Shown here piece after piece: positions 1 to 7,497 of a stretch of 64,000 nt of DNA. This DNA is from Nocardioides szechwanensis. GTDB lineage: Bacteria; Actinomycetota; Actinomycetes; Propionibacteriales; Nocardioidaceae. Both the position numbers and the translations under genes were made by a program. How positions within the stretch are numbered: position 1 is the stretch's first letter; each line of letters begins with the position of its first letter. The notes beneath the pieces are model-generated. The model worked only from the letters and a program-made list of their open reading frames with translations. It was not told where the DNA came from and did not search any database. Location: positions 184,389 through 248,388 of the forward strand of contig NZ_FNIC01000007.1 in assembly GCF_900103935.1 (NCBI RefSeq). The letters are read 5' to 3'.

Positions 1-142
1 CACACTCAACGAGGTCAAGTCCGCGCAGGGCAACCACGCAGGCCGCTTCGACCAGATCGAAAACACACTCAACGAGGTCAAGTCCGCGCAGGGCAACCAC
101 GCAGGCCGCTTCGACCAGATCGAAAACACACTCAACGAGGTC
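1..142 (+). repeat. 63-bp perfect tandem repeat inside a coding region
   Basis: Two complete identical 63-bp units (1-63 and 64-126) are followed by the first 16 bases of a third unit (127-142). The period is exactly 21 codons, so the reading frame is kept. The array runs off the left window edge and the copy number is unknown. DNA identity between units is complete, including third codon positions, which points to recent unit duplication or gene conversion rather than old protein-level repetition. Confidence 0.95.
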
Positions 143-169
143 GTCCGGCGCCTTCCCGAGCTGCCGTGA
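1..169 (+). CDS. C-terminal end of a 21-residue-repeat coiled-coil protein (partial)
   Basis: The open frame enters from the left edge (codons start at base 2) and stops with TGA at 167-169. Each 21-residue unit begins TLNEVKSAQG and ends RFDQIEN. Twenty-one residues are three heptads, with hydrophobic L, V, F and I at spaced positions, so an alpha-helical coiled coil is likely. After the last partial repeat the protein ends VRRLPELP. No catalytic motif is visible in the part present. The beginning of the gene is outside the window, so function cannot be named; fibre, tether or tropomyosin-like hypothetical proteins are all possible. Confidence 0.75.
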   Translation, partial: TLNEVKSAQGNHAGRFDQIENTLNEVKSAQGNHAGRFDQIENTLNEVVRRLPELP

Positions 170-203
170 GCCGGCTCGACGAGCCACGCCAGCGAATCCC
201 CTG

Positions 204-737
204 ATGGTCCAGATTTTCCACATCGCGACCGTGGCCGACTGGGCCGCAGCTCAGACCTCTGGCGGCTACACGACCTCCACGATCGGACGCACCCTCGTCG
301 AGGAGGGCTTCATCCACGCCAGCCGCGCCGACCAGTGGCAGGGCGTGCGCTCCCGCTTCTACGCCGACGTCACCGAGCCGCTCGTGCTGCTCGTCATAGA
401 CACCGAGCGGTTGTCGTCGCCGGTCGTCGAAGAGGCGGCGGACGAGAGTGGCGAGACCTTCCCTCACGTCTACGGCCCGATCAACCCCTCGGCTGTCGTG
501 CAGACGATCCCCCTCGACGGCCGCCAAGCCCCCACCACCGACGCGTCGTTCTCCCAGCTCTTCATGGGCGAGGTGTTCCACCGCGTCGTCCTCGCCATCA
601 TCGCCATGATCACCGCCGTCGTCGGCGCGCTTGTCGGCGCCGTCGTCGAGCCCGACCTCGGCCCGTCCGTTGGCCTCCTCATCGGCCTGGCCGTCGGCGT
701 CCTGTTCGCGATCGTCGTCCACCGCCGGCGCCGCTGA
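204..737 (+). CDS. DUF952 family protein with C-terminal membrane helices
   Basis: The protein has 177 residues. Residues 1-105 match the DUF952 family, with FIHAS at 36-40 and HVYGPIN at 88-94, the two most conserved blocks of that family. The biochemical role of DUF952 is not established. Unlike most family members, which end after about 110 residues, this one continues with two strongly hydrophobic segments (about 123-146 and 152-172) and a basic HRRRR end, so it is probably membrane-attached with the DUF952 domain in the cytosol. It starts 34 bases after the repeat protein. No good ribosome binding site precedes the ATG. Confidence 0.8.
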   Translation: MVQIFHIATVADWAAAQTSGGYTTSTIGRTLVEEGFIHASRADQWQGVRSRFYADVTEPLVLLVIDTERLSSPVVEEAADESGETFPHVYGPINPSAVVQTIPLDGRQAPTTDASFSQLFMGEVFHRVVLAIIAMITAVVGALVGAVVEPDLGPSVGLLIGLAVGVLFAIVVHRRRR

Positions 738-792
738 GGGCCACGTCCACGCGGGGGACTGTGATCCGCGCGCATAGCATCCCGGGCCACAG

Positions 793-1683
793 TCACCCAG
801 CGGACACCAGCGCGGTGACCTCGTCGGCGCAGCCCCAGCTGAGCGTGACGCCGGCGCCGCCGTGGCCGTAGCAGTGGACGACGCGACCCTCCCGCTCCAG
901 CCGTACGACGGGCCGTGCGGGCCGCAGGCCGACCTTGTGCCGCAGCACCCTGGCCGATGCGAGCGACGGCACCAGCGCGGAGGCGCGCGCGATGATCCGG
1001 GCTGAGGTCCCGGGGGACGGCGTACGGCTCCAGTCGCCCTCCTCGTCGGTGCCGCCGAGCACGATGTCGTGTGCGCGCGGGACGACGTACAGCGGGCCGG
1101 AGCTCTCCAGCCACCAGTGCTCCAGCCCGACCTGCTCGACCACGACGACCTGGCCGCGCACCGGCACGACCGAGGAGTCGGACGCGAGCAGCCGCGACCC
1201 GATGCCGGAGCAGTTGACGACGACGTCGGCTCCCCCAGGGAGGGCAGCGAGGTTCAGCCGGCTGAGCGTCCCGCCGAGGGCCTCGACCCGGCCGGCCAGC
1301 CACGGCAGGTAGAGCGTCATGTCGGCGACCGGCGCGACGAAGGACCAGCCGTCGGCGACCCTCGAGAGGGACGGCACAGCGTCGGCCCACCACGGCGACG
1401 ACGCAGTGGACGCCACGACGTTCGTCCCGGCCATCATCCGCACCCCGGCGTCCGGCGACGACGCCGCAAGCCCCTCGAAGGCGCCGTACGACGTGGCCGC
1501 CCAGGCGGTCACGCGGTCCTGCGGCAGCGCGCGATAGGGGTACCAGAGCGCGGCCGCCACCGACGACGTGGTCTCCAGCGGCAGGTCCCGGGCGACGACG
1601 TCGACGCGGTGCCCGGCCTCGAGCAGCCGGACCGCGCAGGACAGGCCCACGACACCGGCGCCGACCACGATCACGCGACTCAC
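793..1683 (-). CDS. FAD-dependent D-amino-acid-oxidase-like enzyme (DAO family)
   Basis: The product has 296 residues and begins with a strand and the dinucleotide-binding motif GAGVVGLS (residues 8-15). Further features match D-amino-acid oxidases: AALWYPYRA near residue 48, YVVPR with GGTDEEG in the second half, and the C-terminal CYGHGGAGVTLSWG block that contacts FAD. The expected reaction is oxidative deamination of D-amino acids to 2-oxoacids, ammonia and hydrogen peroxide. I chose GTG at 1683 because GGGGAGA lies just upstream; longer frames run into the leader of the divergent gene at 1758. A close paralogue such as D-aspartate oxidase cannot be excluded. Confidence 0.85.
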   Translation of the reverse strand: MSRVIVVGAGVVGLSCAVRLLEAGHRVDVVARDLPLETTSSVAAALWYPYRALPQDRVTAWAATSYGAFEGLAASSPDAGVRMMAGTNVVASTASSPWWADAVPSLSRVADGWSFVAPVADMTLYLPWLAGRVEALGGTLSRLNLAALPGGADVVVNCSGIGSRLLASDSSVVPVRGQVVVVEQVGLEHWWLESSGPLYVVPRAHDIVLGGTDEEGDWSRTPSPGTSARIIARASALVPSLASARVLRHKVGLRPARPVVRLEREGRVVHCYGHGGAGVTLSWGCADEVTALVSAG

Positions 1684-1757
1684 GCCCCAAGTCTCCCCTA
1701 CTGGCGCGTAACCCGGGTCACATCGCGCTCGTTGGGCGGGCAACGAAAGGATCGTCC

Positions 1758-3623
1758 ATGTCTCGGTTCCGCCGGCTCGTCCTCAGTCTGTTCGTGATTC
1801 CCGCCCTGTCCGCGTCCGGTCTGGTCCTGGGGGGCCAGACCGCCGCATCCGCCCACGAGGAGCGTCCCGCGGAGTTCCCGAAGGGACTAGGCGCGGTGCC
1901 GAAGTTCCTCGGCTACGACAACCCCCGCAGCCGCGTGGTCTGCAAGGGAGCCGACAGCGAGCGCCGGATCAAGGCGATGCCCGCGGGGGCGGCGAAGCAG
2001 CGGAGCCTGCGGCTCCTCGAGCGCTGCGAGTTCAGCTCGATCCAGGACGCCGTGCGCTCGATCACCAAGCGCCGTACGTCGATCTACGTCCTGCCGGGCG
2101 TCTACGAGGAGCGCAAGTGGGGCCAGCGCAAGCGCAGTGACTACTGCTCCCACCTCGGCACGCAGTCCGACGAGCCGCTGCTCGGGTCCAACTACATCGG
2201 CAGCATCTCCTCCCCCGAGACGCCGGCGCCCGACGGCCTCGCGGCCGAGGCGGAGGCCGAGACCGACCCGATCGCGCTGTCGTACGCCGACCAGCGCCGC
2301 TGCCCCTACAACCTCAACCTGATCTCGATCTTCGGCGACCAGACGCCGGGCAACGGCTCGATCGCCTGCGACAGCCGCTTCTGCGGCACCCAGATCGTCG
2401 GCACCGGCCGCCGGATGACCGACGTGGTCGTCGACAACGACTTCCAGAAGCTCAACGCCATCCGGCTCGACCGCGCCGGCGGCTCCTACGTCTCCAACAT
2501 GACCTTCCAGCAGGCGGAGTTCAACGCCGTGTACGTGCTGGAGACCGACGGGTTCGTGCTCGACCGGCTGATCACGCGCGGCAACGACGAGTACGGCATC
2601 CTCGCGTTCGCCAGCGACCACGGCCTGATCCAGCGCTCCAACGCCTACTACAACGGCGACTCGGGCATCTACCCCGGCTCGGGCTCCGACCTCAACGGCG
2701 ACAACCCCGAGTTCGAGGTCACCCGCTACGCCATCGAGATCCGCAACAACCGCAGCCACCACAACACTCTGGGCTACTCCGGCACCGCGGGCAACTCGAT
2801 CTGGGCCCACCACAACGACTTCTACGACAACGCCACGGGCATCGCCACCGACTCGCTGTTCCCGGGCCACCCCGGCCTGCCACAGGACCACGCCCGGTGG
2901 GACCACAACGAGGTCTACCGCAACAACACCAACTGGTACACGAAGTTCGTCGACCAGGGTGTCTGCGACCTGCCGATGCCGCAGCGCGGCTACATCAACG
3001 GCACGGTGTGCCCGGTCGTCCCCACCCCGGTCGGTACCGGCGTGCTGATCGCCGGCGGCAACTACAACTCCACCGACCACAACTGGATCTACGACAACTG
3101 GCGGGTCGGCACCATGCAGTTCTGGGTGCCCGCGCCGCTGCGTGACGAGATGGACCCGGCCAAGCTCTACGACACGTCCAATCACAACCACACCACCGAC
3201 AACCACATGGGCAGCACCCCCGAGGGCAAGGTCCTCGAGAACGGCATGGACCACTGGTGGGACGACCAGGGCGTGGGCAACTGCTGGCAGGGCAACATAT
3301 ATGCCGACGGCACCCAGGACGACAACTTCGTCCTGCCGCTCTCCTGCACCGACGGTGGCTCGGTGTTCCTTCCGGGCGCACCGGTCAAGGACGCCGGCTT
3401 CCTGAGCTGCAGCGAGTACGACCGGTCCGACCCGACGCTTCGTCACCCGCCGGGATGTGAGTGGTTCGACAGCCCGACCAAGCCGTCCGCCAACCGCGCG
3501 GCGTCCGACGTACCCGGCGCCGACCGGGAGCGTGCGGTGAGCGGTGCCCCGCTCTTCGCTGCCACCGGCGGGCTGATCCTGCTCCTCAGCCTGGGGCGCA
3601 AGCGTCGTGCGCGGACGGCGTAG
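1758..3623 (+). CDS. Secreted right-handed beta-helix protein with C-terminal membrane anchor
   Basis: The product has 621 residues. It opens with an RFRR n-region and hydrophobic core, with a signal peptidase site likely after ASA near residue 32. The central part (about 190-460) is rich in short asparagine- and glycine-containing turns (NDEYGILAF, RNNRSHHN, HHNDFYDNATG), the pattern of parallel beta-helix proteins such as pectate lyase or NosD-like folds. The C-terminus has a hydrophobic stretch (about 596-612) followed by GRKRRARTA, like a cell-wall sorting signal but with no LPXTG motif. GAAAGGA precedes the ATG. The substrate is unknown: a carbohydrate-active or adhesin role is an inference. 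Confidence 0.8.
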   Translation: MSRFRRLVLSLFVIPALSASGLVLGGQTAASAHEERPAEFPKGLGAVPKFLGYDNPRSRVVCKGADSERRIKAMPAGAAKQRSLRLLERCEFSSIQDAVRSITKRRTSIYVLPGVYEERKWGQRKRSDYCSHLGTQSDEPLLGSNYIGSISSPETPAPDGLAAEAEAETDPIALSYADQRRCPYNLNLISIFGDQTPGNGSIACDSRFCGTQIVGTGRRMTDVVVDNDFQKLNAIRLDRAGGSYVSNMTFQQAEFNAVYVLETDGFVLDRLITRGNDEYGILAFASDHGLIQRSNAYYNGDSGIYPGSGSDLNGDNPEFEVTRYAIEIRNNRSHHNTLGYSGTAGNSIWAHHNDFYDNATGIATDSLFPGHPGLPQDHARWDHNEVYRNNTNWYTKFVDQGVCDLPMPQRGYINGTVCPVVPTPVGTGVLIAGGNYNSTDHNWIYDNWRVGTMQFWVPAPLRDEMDPAKLYDTSNHNHTTDNHMGSTPEGKVLENGMDHWWDDQGVGNCWQGNIYADGTQDDNFVLPLSCTDGGSVFLPGAPVKDAGFLSCSEYDRSDPTLRHPPGCEWFDSPTKPSANRAASDVPGADRERAVSGAPLFAATGGLILLLSLGRKRRARTA

Positions 3624-4149
3624 CGCACTGGTCGCTGCCGGCGTGCTCGTCCTCGTGGCGGGCGGCGCCGGCGTCGCCATCGCCCGCAGCACCCCCAGTC
3701 TCGAGGCGGTCGGGCCGACCTCGGTCTCCGGCACCGAGGCGACGGCGGTCTTCGAGGTCGGTGACCGTACCGTCCGCCAGATCCGGTACGACGACGGCGG
3801 GACGCTGCGCTACACGTTCCGCCTCGAGAACGACGGCCCGCTGCCCGTCACCGTGCTCGGCCTCGACGAGGAGCAGGCCGACCCGCGGCTGTTCACGTTC
3901 GTCGGGCTGACCGAGCAGACGATCGGCGCGGGCGAGTCGGCCGACCTGACGCTCGCGATGTCGATGGGCGGCTGCGAGACGCTGTCGTCGCGCTCGGGGT
4001 CGTTCGTGAGCACGATCGCCGTGCGCACCCAGCAGGCGGGGCTGTTCGAGGACGTCGTCGTGCTCGCGCTGCCCGAGGAGGTCCATACCGGATCTCCCCG
4101 CGAGGCGTTCTGCCCCAACTCGACCGCGACCTCGCGGCCCCAGGGCTGA
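3607..4149 (+). CDS. Membrane-anchored or secreted protein of unknown function
   Basis: The product has 180 residues. The start is GTG at 3607, inside the last codons of the beta-helix gene (17-base overlap), so the two are very likely translated together. An MRGRR n-region and an alanine/valine-rich segment (about residues 7-26) form a signal peptide or membrane anchor. The rest is predicted beta-rich (RYDDGGTLRYTFRLENDGPLPVTVLGLDEE), resembling Ig-like or DUF11-like extracellular sandwich domains. Two cysteines (in GGCETL and EAFCPN) could form a disulfide. No enzyme motif is visible. Context suggests it works at the cell surface with the upstream protein. Confidence 0.75.
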   Translation: MRGRRSALVAAGVLVLVAGGAGVAIARSTPSLEAVGPTSVSGTEATAVFEVGDRTVRQIRYDDGGTLRYTFRLENDGPLPVTVLGLDEEQADPRLFTFVGLTEQTIGAGESADLTLAMSMGGCETLSSRSGSFVSTIAVRTQQAGLFEDVVVLALPEEVHTGSPREAFCPNSTATSRPQG

Positions 4150-4156
4150 GCCAGCC

Positions 4157-4681
4157 TCAGGCGCCGGCGATCCTCGGGGCCGTCGGGTCGGCGTCGCCGC
4201 TCTTCTGCTCGCGGGCGACGTACTCCTCGATGTCCTCGATGTCGTCACGGTTGCGGGTGGTCACGGCCAGCAGGTCACTCATCGTCGCGACCTCCTCGAC
4301 CTGCTCCTTGATGAACCACTGCATGAACTGCTCGGAGGCGAAGTCGCCCTCCTCGCGCGCGATCCGCAGCAGCCCGTTGATCTGCTCGGTGACCCGCTTC
4401 TCCTGGTCGAGGGCGAGCGCCACCGGCGCGACGACGTCGGCGAACGCCGCCTTGGGGGCGTCGACGCCGGGGATCAGCACCTCGGAGTCGGTGTCGAGGA
4501 GGTACTGCACCATCATCATCGCGTGGTCGCGCTCCTCGAGCGCCTGGGCGTAGAAGAAGGCGGCCATCTGCGGCATCGTCTTGTCGTCGTAGTAGACGGC
4601 GCAGGCGAGGTACTGGTTGTGCGCGGCGAGCTCGTTGCCGATCTGCACGTTGAGCTGCTCGGCGAAACGCGGTGCGGGCAA
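4157..4681 (-). CDS. Ferritin (iron storage, ferroxidase type)
   Basis: The product has 174 residues. The four-helix ferritin core is plain: NELAAHNQYLACAVYY in helix A, ALEERDHAMMM (the ferroxidase ExxH motif) in helix B, and QFMQWFIKEQVEE in helix D. It should oxidise Fe(II) and store iron as a 24-mer. I chose TTG at 4681 because GAGG sits 5-6 bases upstream and the product then begins MPAPRFAEQLN, as related actinobacterial ferritins do; no ATG fits. It lies 37 bases downstream of a small Cys-rich gene preceded by an IdeR-like box, so iron-dependent control like that of mycobacterial bfrB is likely. Confidence 0.93.
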   Translation of the reverse strand: MPAPRFAEQLNVQIGNELAAHNQYLACAVYYDDKTMPQMAAFFYAQALEERDHAMMMVQYLLDTDSEVLIPGVDAPKAAFADVVAPVALALDQEKRVTEQINGLLRIAREEGDFASEQFMQWFIKEQVEEVATMSDLLAVTTRNRDDIEDIEEYVAREQKSGDADPTAPRIAGA

Positions 4682-4718
4682 GGGGATCCTCGGCTTTCGT
4701 CGATGGACCGCCAGAAGG

Positions 4719-4925
4719 TCAGGCGGCCTTGGCGAGCTTCTTCTTGGTGACCTTCTTGCCATCCACCGTCACGAGCTTGCGCTTCTTCACGGTATACCCG
4801 GAGGGCAGGGTGCCTTCCTTCAGCATCCGCAGCGGGCAGCGCCCGCACTTGGACTTGGAGACACAGCACTCGGTCTTCGGGAGCTTCCTCACCGACGACA
4901 TCGCGGAGGCTTTCTGCTTGGGCAT
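4719..4925 (-). CDS. Small basic Cys-rich protein upstream of ferritin
   Basis: The product has 68 residues, about a third of them Lys or Arg. Four cysteines are grouped as TECCVSKSKCGRCPLR (a CC pair, then CxxC), which could bind zinc, iron or a nucleic acid. The lysine-rich tail (VKKRKLVTVDGKKVTKKK) suggests nucleic-acid contact. The start is ATG at 4925, seven bases after a TAGGGT -10 element, so the transcript is probably leaderless. Similar small CCxSxxRCxRCP proteins are common in actinobacteria, but I know of no established function. It is the first gene of a likely two-gene unit with ferritin. Confidence 0.75.
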   Translation of the reverse strand: MPKQKASAMSSVRKLPKTECCVSKSKCGRCPLRMLKEGTLPSGYTVKKRKLVTVDGKKVTKKKLAKAA

Positions 4926-4932
4926 GTAGGCA

Positions 4933-4959
4933 ACCCTAACAGAGGCTAGCCTCACCTAC
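4933..4959 (-). promoter_or_regulatory. IdeR/DtxR-like iron box and leaderless -10 element
   Basis: Read on the minus strand, bases 4959-4941 are GTAGGTGAGGCTAGCCTCT, matching 14 of 19 positions of the IdeR/DtxR consensus TTAGGTTAGGCTAACCTAA, with a perfect 12-bp palindrome GAGGCTAGCCTC at the centre. Two bases further on lies TAGGGT (4938-4933), then seven bases, then the ATG at 4925. The box therefore covers the -35 area of a leaderless promoter. Whether it represses or activates cannot be told from sequence. Confidence 0.7.
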
Positions 4960-4988
4960 AGAGTGGTCCGCGCCACGTCGGTCGGGCG

Positions 4989-7001
4989 TCAGTCGAGTCC
5001 GTTGGCCTCGCGGATCACGTCCACGATCCCGCCCATGATCTCGGTCAGCCCGAAGTCCTTGGGCGTGTAGACCGCGGCCACGCCGAGCTCCTTGAGCCGC
5101 TTGCCGTCGGAGTCGGGGATGATCCCGCCCACGATCACCGGCACGTCGGCCAGCCCGGCCTCGCGCAGCCCGTCGAGGACCGACGGCACCAGCTCCATGT
5201 GGGAGCCCGACAGGATCGAGATCCCGACGCAGTGCACGTCCTCGGCGACGGCGGCCGAGACGATCTGCTCGGGCGTCAGCCGGATGCCCTGGTAGATCAC
5301 CTCGAAGCCGGCGTCACGGGCCCGTACGGCGACCTGCTCGGCGCCGTTGGAGTGCCCGTCGAGCCCGGGCTTGCCGACCAGCAGCCGCAGCCGCCCGCCC
5401 AGCTCCTCGCCGGTGGCCCGCACCTTCTCGCGTACGGCGGTCAGCTCGGCGCCGGCCTCGGCGACCCCGACGGCGCCGCTGACACCCGTGGGTGCACGGA
5501 ACTCGCCGAACACCTCGCGCAGGGTCCCAGCCCACTCCCCCGTGGTGGCGCCGGCACGGGCCGCCACCAGGGTCGCTGCCATGAGGTTCTCGGTGGTCTT
5601 GGCGGCCTCCGCGAGAGCGGTGAGCGCCGCGGCGACCTCCGCCTCGTCGCGCGTGGCCTTCCACTCGGTGACCGACTGCTTGGCCTGCTGCTCGGCCTGC
5701 GGGTCGGCGGACATGATCGCCCCGTCGAGGTCGGCGGTCAGCGGCGACGGCTCGGTGGTCTCGTAGACGTTGACCCCGACGACCTTCTCCTCGCCGCTCT
5801 CGATCCGGCCGCGCCGGGCGGCGTGGGCCGAGACCAGCTCCTGCTTCATGTAGCCGGACTCGACGGCCGCGATCGCGCCCCCCATCGCCTGCACGCGGTC
5901 GATCTCGGCGCGGGCGCCGTCGACGAGCTCGCGGACCTTGGCCTCGATCACGTGGGAGCCGTCGAAGATGTCGTCGTACTCCAGGAGGTCGGACTCGAAG
6001 GCCAGCACCTGCTGCAGCCGCAGCGACCACTGCTGGTCCCACGGGCGGGGCAGGCCGAGCGCCTCGTTCCAGGCCGGCAGCTGCACGGCGCGGGCGCGGG
6101 CGTTCTTGGAGAGCGTCACCCCGAGCATCTCGAGAACGATCCGCTGCACGTTGTTCTCGGGCTGCGCCTCGGTCAGGCCGAGCGAGTTGACCTGGACGCC
6201 GTACCGGAACCGGCGCATCTTGGGGTCCTGCACGCCGTAGCGCTCGCGGGTGATCTCGTCCCACAGCTCTACGAAGGCGCGCATCTTGCACGTCTCCTCG
6301 ATGAACCGCACGCCGGCGTTGACGAAGAACGAGATCCGGCCGACGACCTTCTCGAAGTCGTCCTCGGAGACCTGCCCCGACGCCTTGACCTGGTCGAGCA
6401 CCGCGATCGCCGTACAGAGGGCGTAGGCGAGCTCCTGCGTCGGCGTCGCGCCGGCCTCCTGCAGGTGGTAGCTGCAGATGTTGATCGGGTTCCACTTCGG
6501 GATCTGGTGGACGGTGTAGCTGATCATGTCGCCGATCAGGCGCAACGAGTGCTCCGGCGGGAACACGTAGGTCCCGCGCGAGAGGTACTCCTTGATGATG
6601 TCGTTCTGGGTGGTCCCGGCCAGCAGGCCGGCCACCTCCTCGGGCGACAGATCGGGGTTCTGCTCCTCGGCGGCGACCTGGTACATCGCCAGCAGCCACA
6701 TGGCGGTCGCGTTGATCGTCATCGAGGTGTTCATCTCGGTGAGCGGGATCTGGTCGAACAGCTTGCGCATCTCACCGAGGTGCGGCACCGGGACGCCCAC
6801 CTTGCCGACCTCGCCCCGCGCCAGCGGGGAGTCGGGGTCGTAGCCGGTCTGGGTCGGCAGGTCGAAGGCGACCGACAGTCCGGTCTGACCCTTCGCCAGG
6901 TTGGTGCGGTAGAGCGCGTTGGACGCCGTGGCGGTCGAGTGCCCGGCGTAGGTGCGCATCACCCAGGGCTTGTCCTTCTGGGGACGGTCCTTCTCGGTCA
7001 T
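4989..7001 (-). CDS. meaA: Ethylmalonyl-CoA mutase-type B12-dependent acyl-CoA mutase (MeaA)
   Basis: The single chain of 670 residues carries both the acyl-CoA mutase TIM barrel (about 12-520) and a C-terminal cobalamin domain with the DxHxxG motif DGHSNG at 548-553. The N-terminal RTYAGHSTATASNALYR and DLPTQTGYDPDSPLARGEVG follow MeaA (ethylmalonyl-CoA mutase) rather than the two-subunit methylmalonyl-CoA mutase. It should convert ethylmalonyl-CoA to methylsuccinyl-CoA in the ethylmalonyl-CoA route of acetyl-CoA assimilation. The partner crotonyl-CoA carboxylase/reductase is not in this window. The promoter appears leaderless. The cofactor enzyme PduO is nearby. Confidence 0.9.
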   Translation of the reverse strand: MTEKDRPQKDKPWVMRTYAGHSTATASNALYRTNLAKGQTGLSVAFDLPTQTGYDPDSPLARGEVGKVGVPVPHLGEMRKLFDQIPLTEMNTSMTINATAMWLLAMYQVAAEEQNPDLSPEEVAGLLAGTTQNDIIKEYLSRGTYVFPPEHSLRLIGDMISYTVHQIPKWNPINICSYHLQEAGATPTQELAYALCTAIAVLDQVKASGQVSEDDFEKVVGRISFFVNAGVRFIEETCKMRAFVELWDEITRERYGVQDPKMRRFRYGVQVNSLGLTEAQPENNVQRIVLEMLGVTLSKNARARAVQLPAWNEALGLPRPWDQQWSLRLQQVLAFESDLLEYDDIFDGSHVIEAKVRELVDGARAEIDRVQAMGGAIAAVESGYMKQELVSAHAARRGRIESGEEKVVGVNVYETTEPSPLTADLDGAIMSADPQAEQQAKQSVTEWKATRDEAEVAAALTALAEAAKTTENLMAATLVAARAGATTGEWAGTLREVFGEFRAPTGVSGAVGVAEAGAELTAVREKVRATGEELGGRLRLLVGKPGLDGHSNGAEQVAVRARDAGFEVIYQGIRLTPEQIVSAAVAEDVHCVGISILSGSHMELVPSVLDGLREAGLADVPVIVGGIIPDSDGKRLKELGVAAVYTPKDFGLTEIMGGIVDVIREANGLD

Positions 7002-7007
7002 CCCCCG

Positions 7008-7035
7008 AGGGTAGGACGTGACCTACCTGTTGGTA
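7008..7035 (-). promoter_or_regulatory. Leaderless promoter of meaA with a possible operator
   Basis: On the minus strand TACCCT (7013-7008) is followed by six bases and the meaA ATG at 7001, the usual leaderless arrangement. Immediately upstream lies TACCAACAGGTA (7035-7024), a short inverted repeat with 4-bp arms around a 4-base centre. It sits where a -35 region would be, so it could be an operator for a TetR- or GntR-type regulator. The arms are short and the operator reading is weak. Confidence 0.45.
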
Positions 7036-7066
7036 ACCGGACGGACGTGTGGGTTATCCGACACGC

Positions 7067-7372
7067 TCAGGCCGAGGCCGCCGCGCGCTCGATCTCGACC
7101 ACACGGATCAGCCGGGAGATGTGGAGCATCCGGCGCACGGCCGGCCCGCACCCGCGCAGGGTGAGGTGATGGCCCTCGCGCACCGCCTGCCGGGTCGCGA
7201 ACGCGAGCACCTTGAGCGCCGTCACGTCCACCGTCGTCACGTCGGTGAGGTCGACGACGACGTCGTCGTGGGTGTGGAGCTGGTCGTAGATGGCGTTGCG
7301 GACCTCCCACGTGCTGCGCACGTCGAAGTCGCCGCTCAGCACGAGCGTCGGACCATCGGTGACGATGTCCAT
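7067..7372 (-). CDS. STAS-domain anti-anti-sigma-like protein (orphan)
   Basis: The product has 101 residues and is a single STAS domain. The fold is evident from PTLVLSGDFDVRSTWEVRNAIYD, then DDVVVDLTDVTTVDVTALKVLAFA. In RsbV/SpoIIAA proteins the phosphorylated serine sits in a D-S-S/T-G-L block; here the block reads VDVTALKVL, so a threonine takes its place and the glycine is lost. It may still partner an RsbW-type kinase, such as the one encoded at 55240, but no kinase gene is adjacent. GAGG lies about nine bases before the ATG. The divergent neighbour is the cobalamin adenosyltransferase gene. Confidence 0.85.
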   Translation of the reverse strand: MDIVTDGPTLVLSGDFDVRSTWEVRNAIYDQLHTHDDVVVDLTDVTTVDVTALKVLAFATRQAVREGHHLTLRGCGPAVRRMLHISRLIRVVEIERAAASA

Positions 7373-7484
7373 CTGCCAGCCTCGTCTCCTGCAAAAGGTA
7401 AAGACCTGTCACCCACTATGACGCGGCACACACCCCGAAGGTTGCACCCGGACGGGTGAGACTTTTGGGCGAGTCGTGGCGCAC

Positions 7485-7497
7485 TAGTCTCGACGGC
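7485..7497 (+). promoter_or_regulatory. Leaderless promoter of the cobalamin adenosyltransferase gene
   Basis: TAGTCT at 7485-7490 is followed by exactly seven bases and the ATG at 7498. No ribosome binding site lies between, so transcription probably begins at or next to the start codon. The 125-bp intergenic region is too short and too featureless to hold a cobalamin riboswitch. Confidence 0.6.

Noticed and set aside
1758..3623. Sortase-anchored protein
   Set aside because: The C-terminal tail looks like a sorting signal but I see no LPXTG-type motif before it.
5199..7169. A 656-codon open frame antisense to meaA
   Set aside because: Same codon-bias shadow. It has no start signal or family match and MeaA is clear on the other strand.
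7373..7497. Possible cobalamin riboswitch before the adenosyltransferase gene
   Set aside because: The space is 125 bp, no B12-box-like sequence is seen, and a leaderless promoter fits the start.
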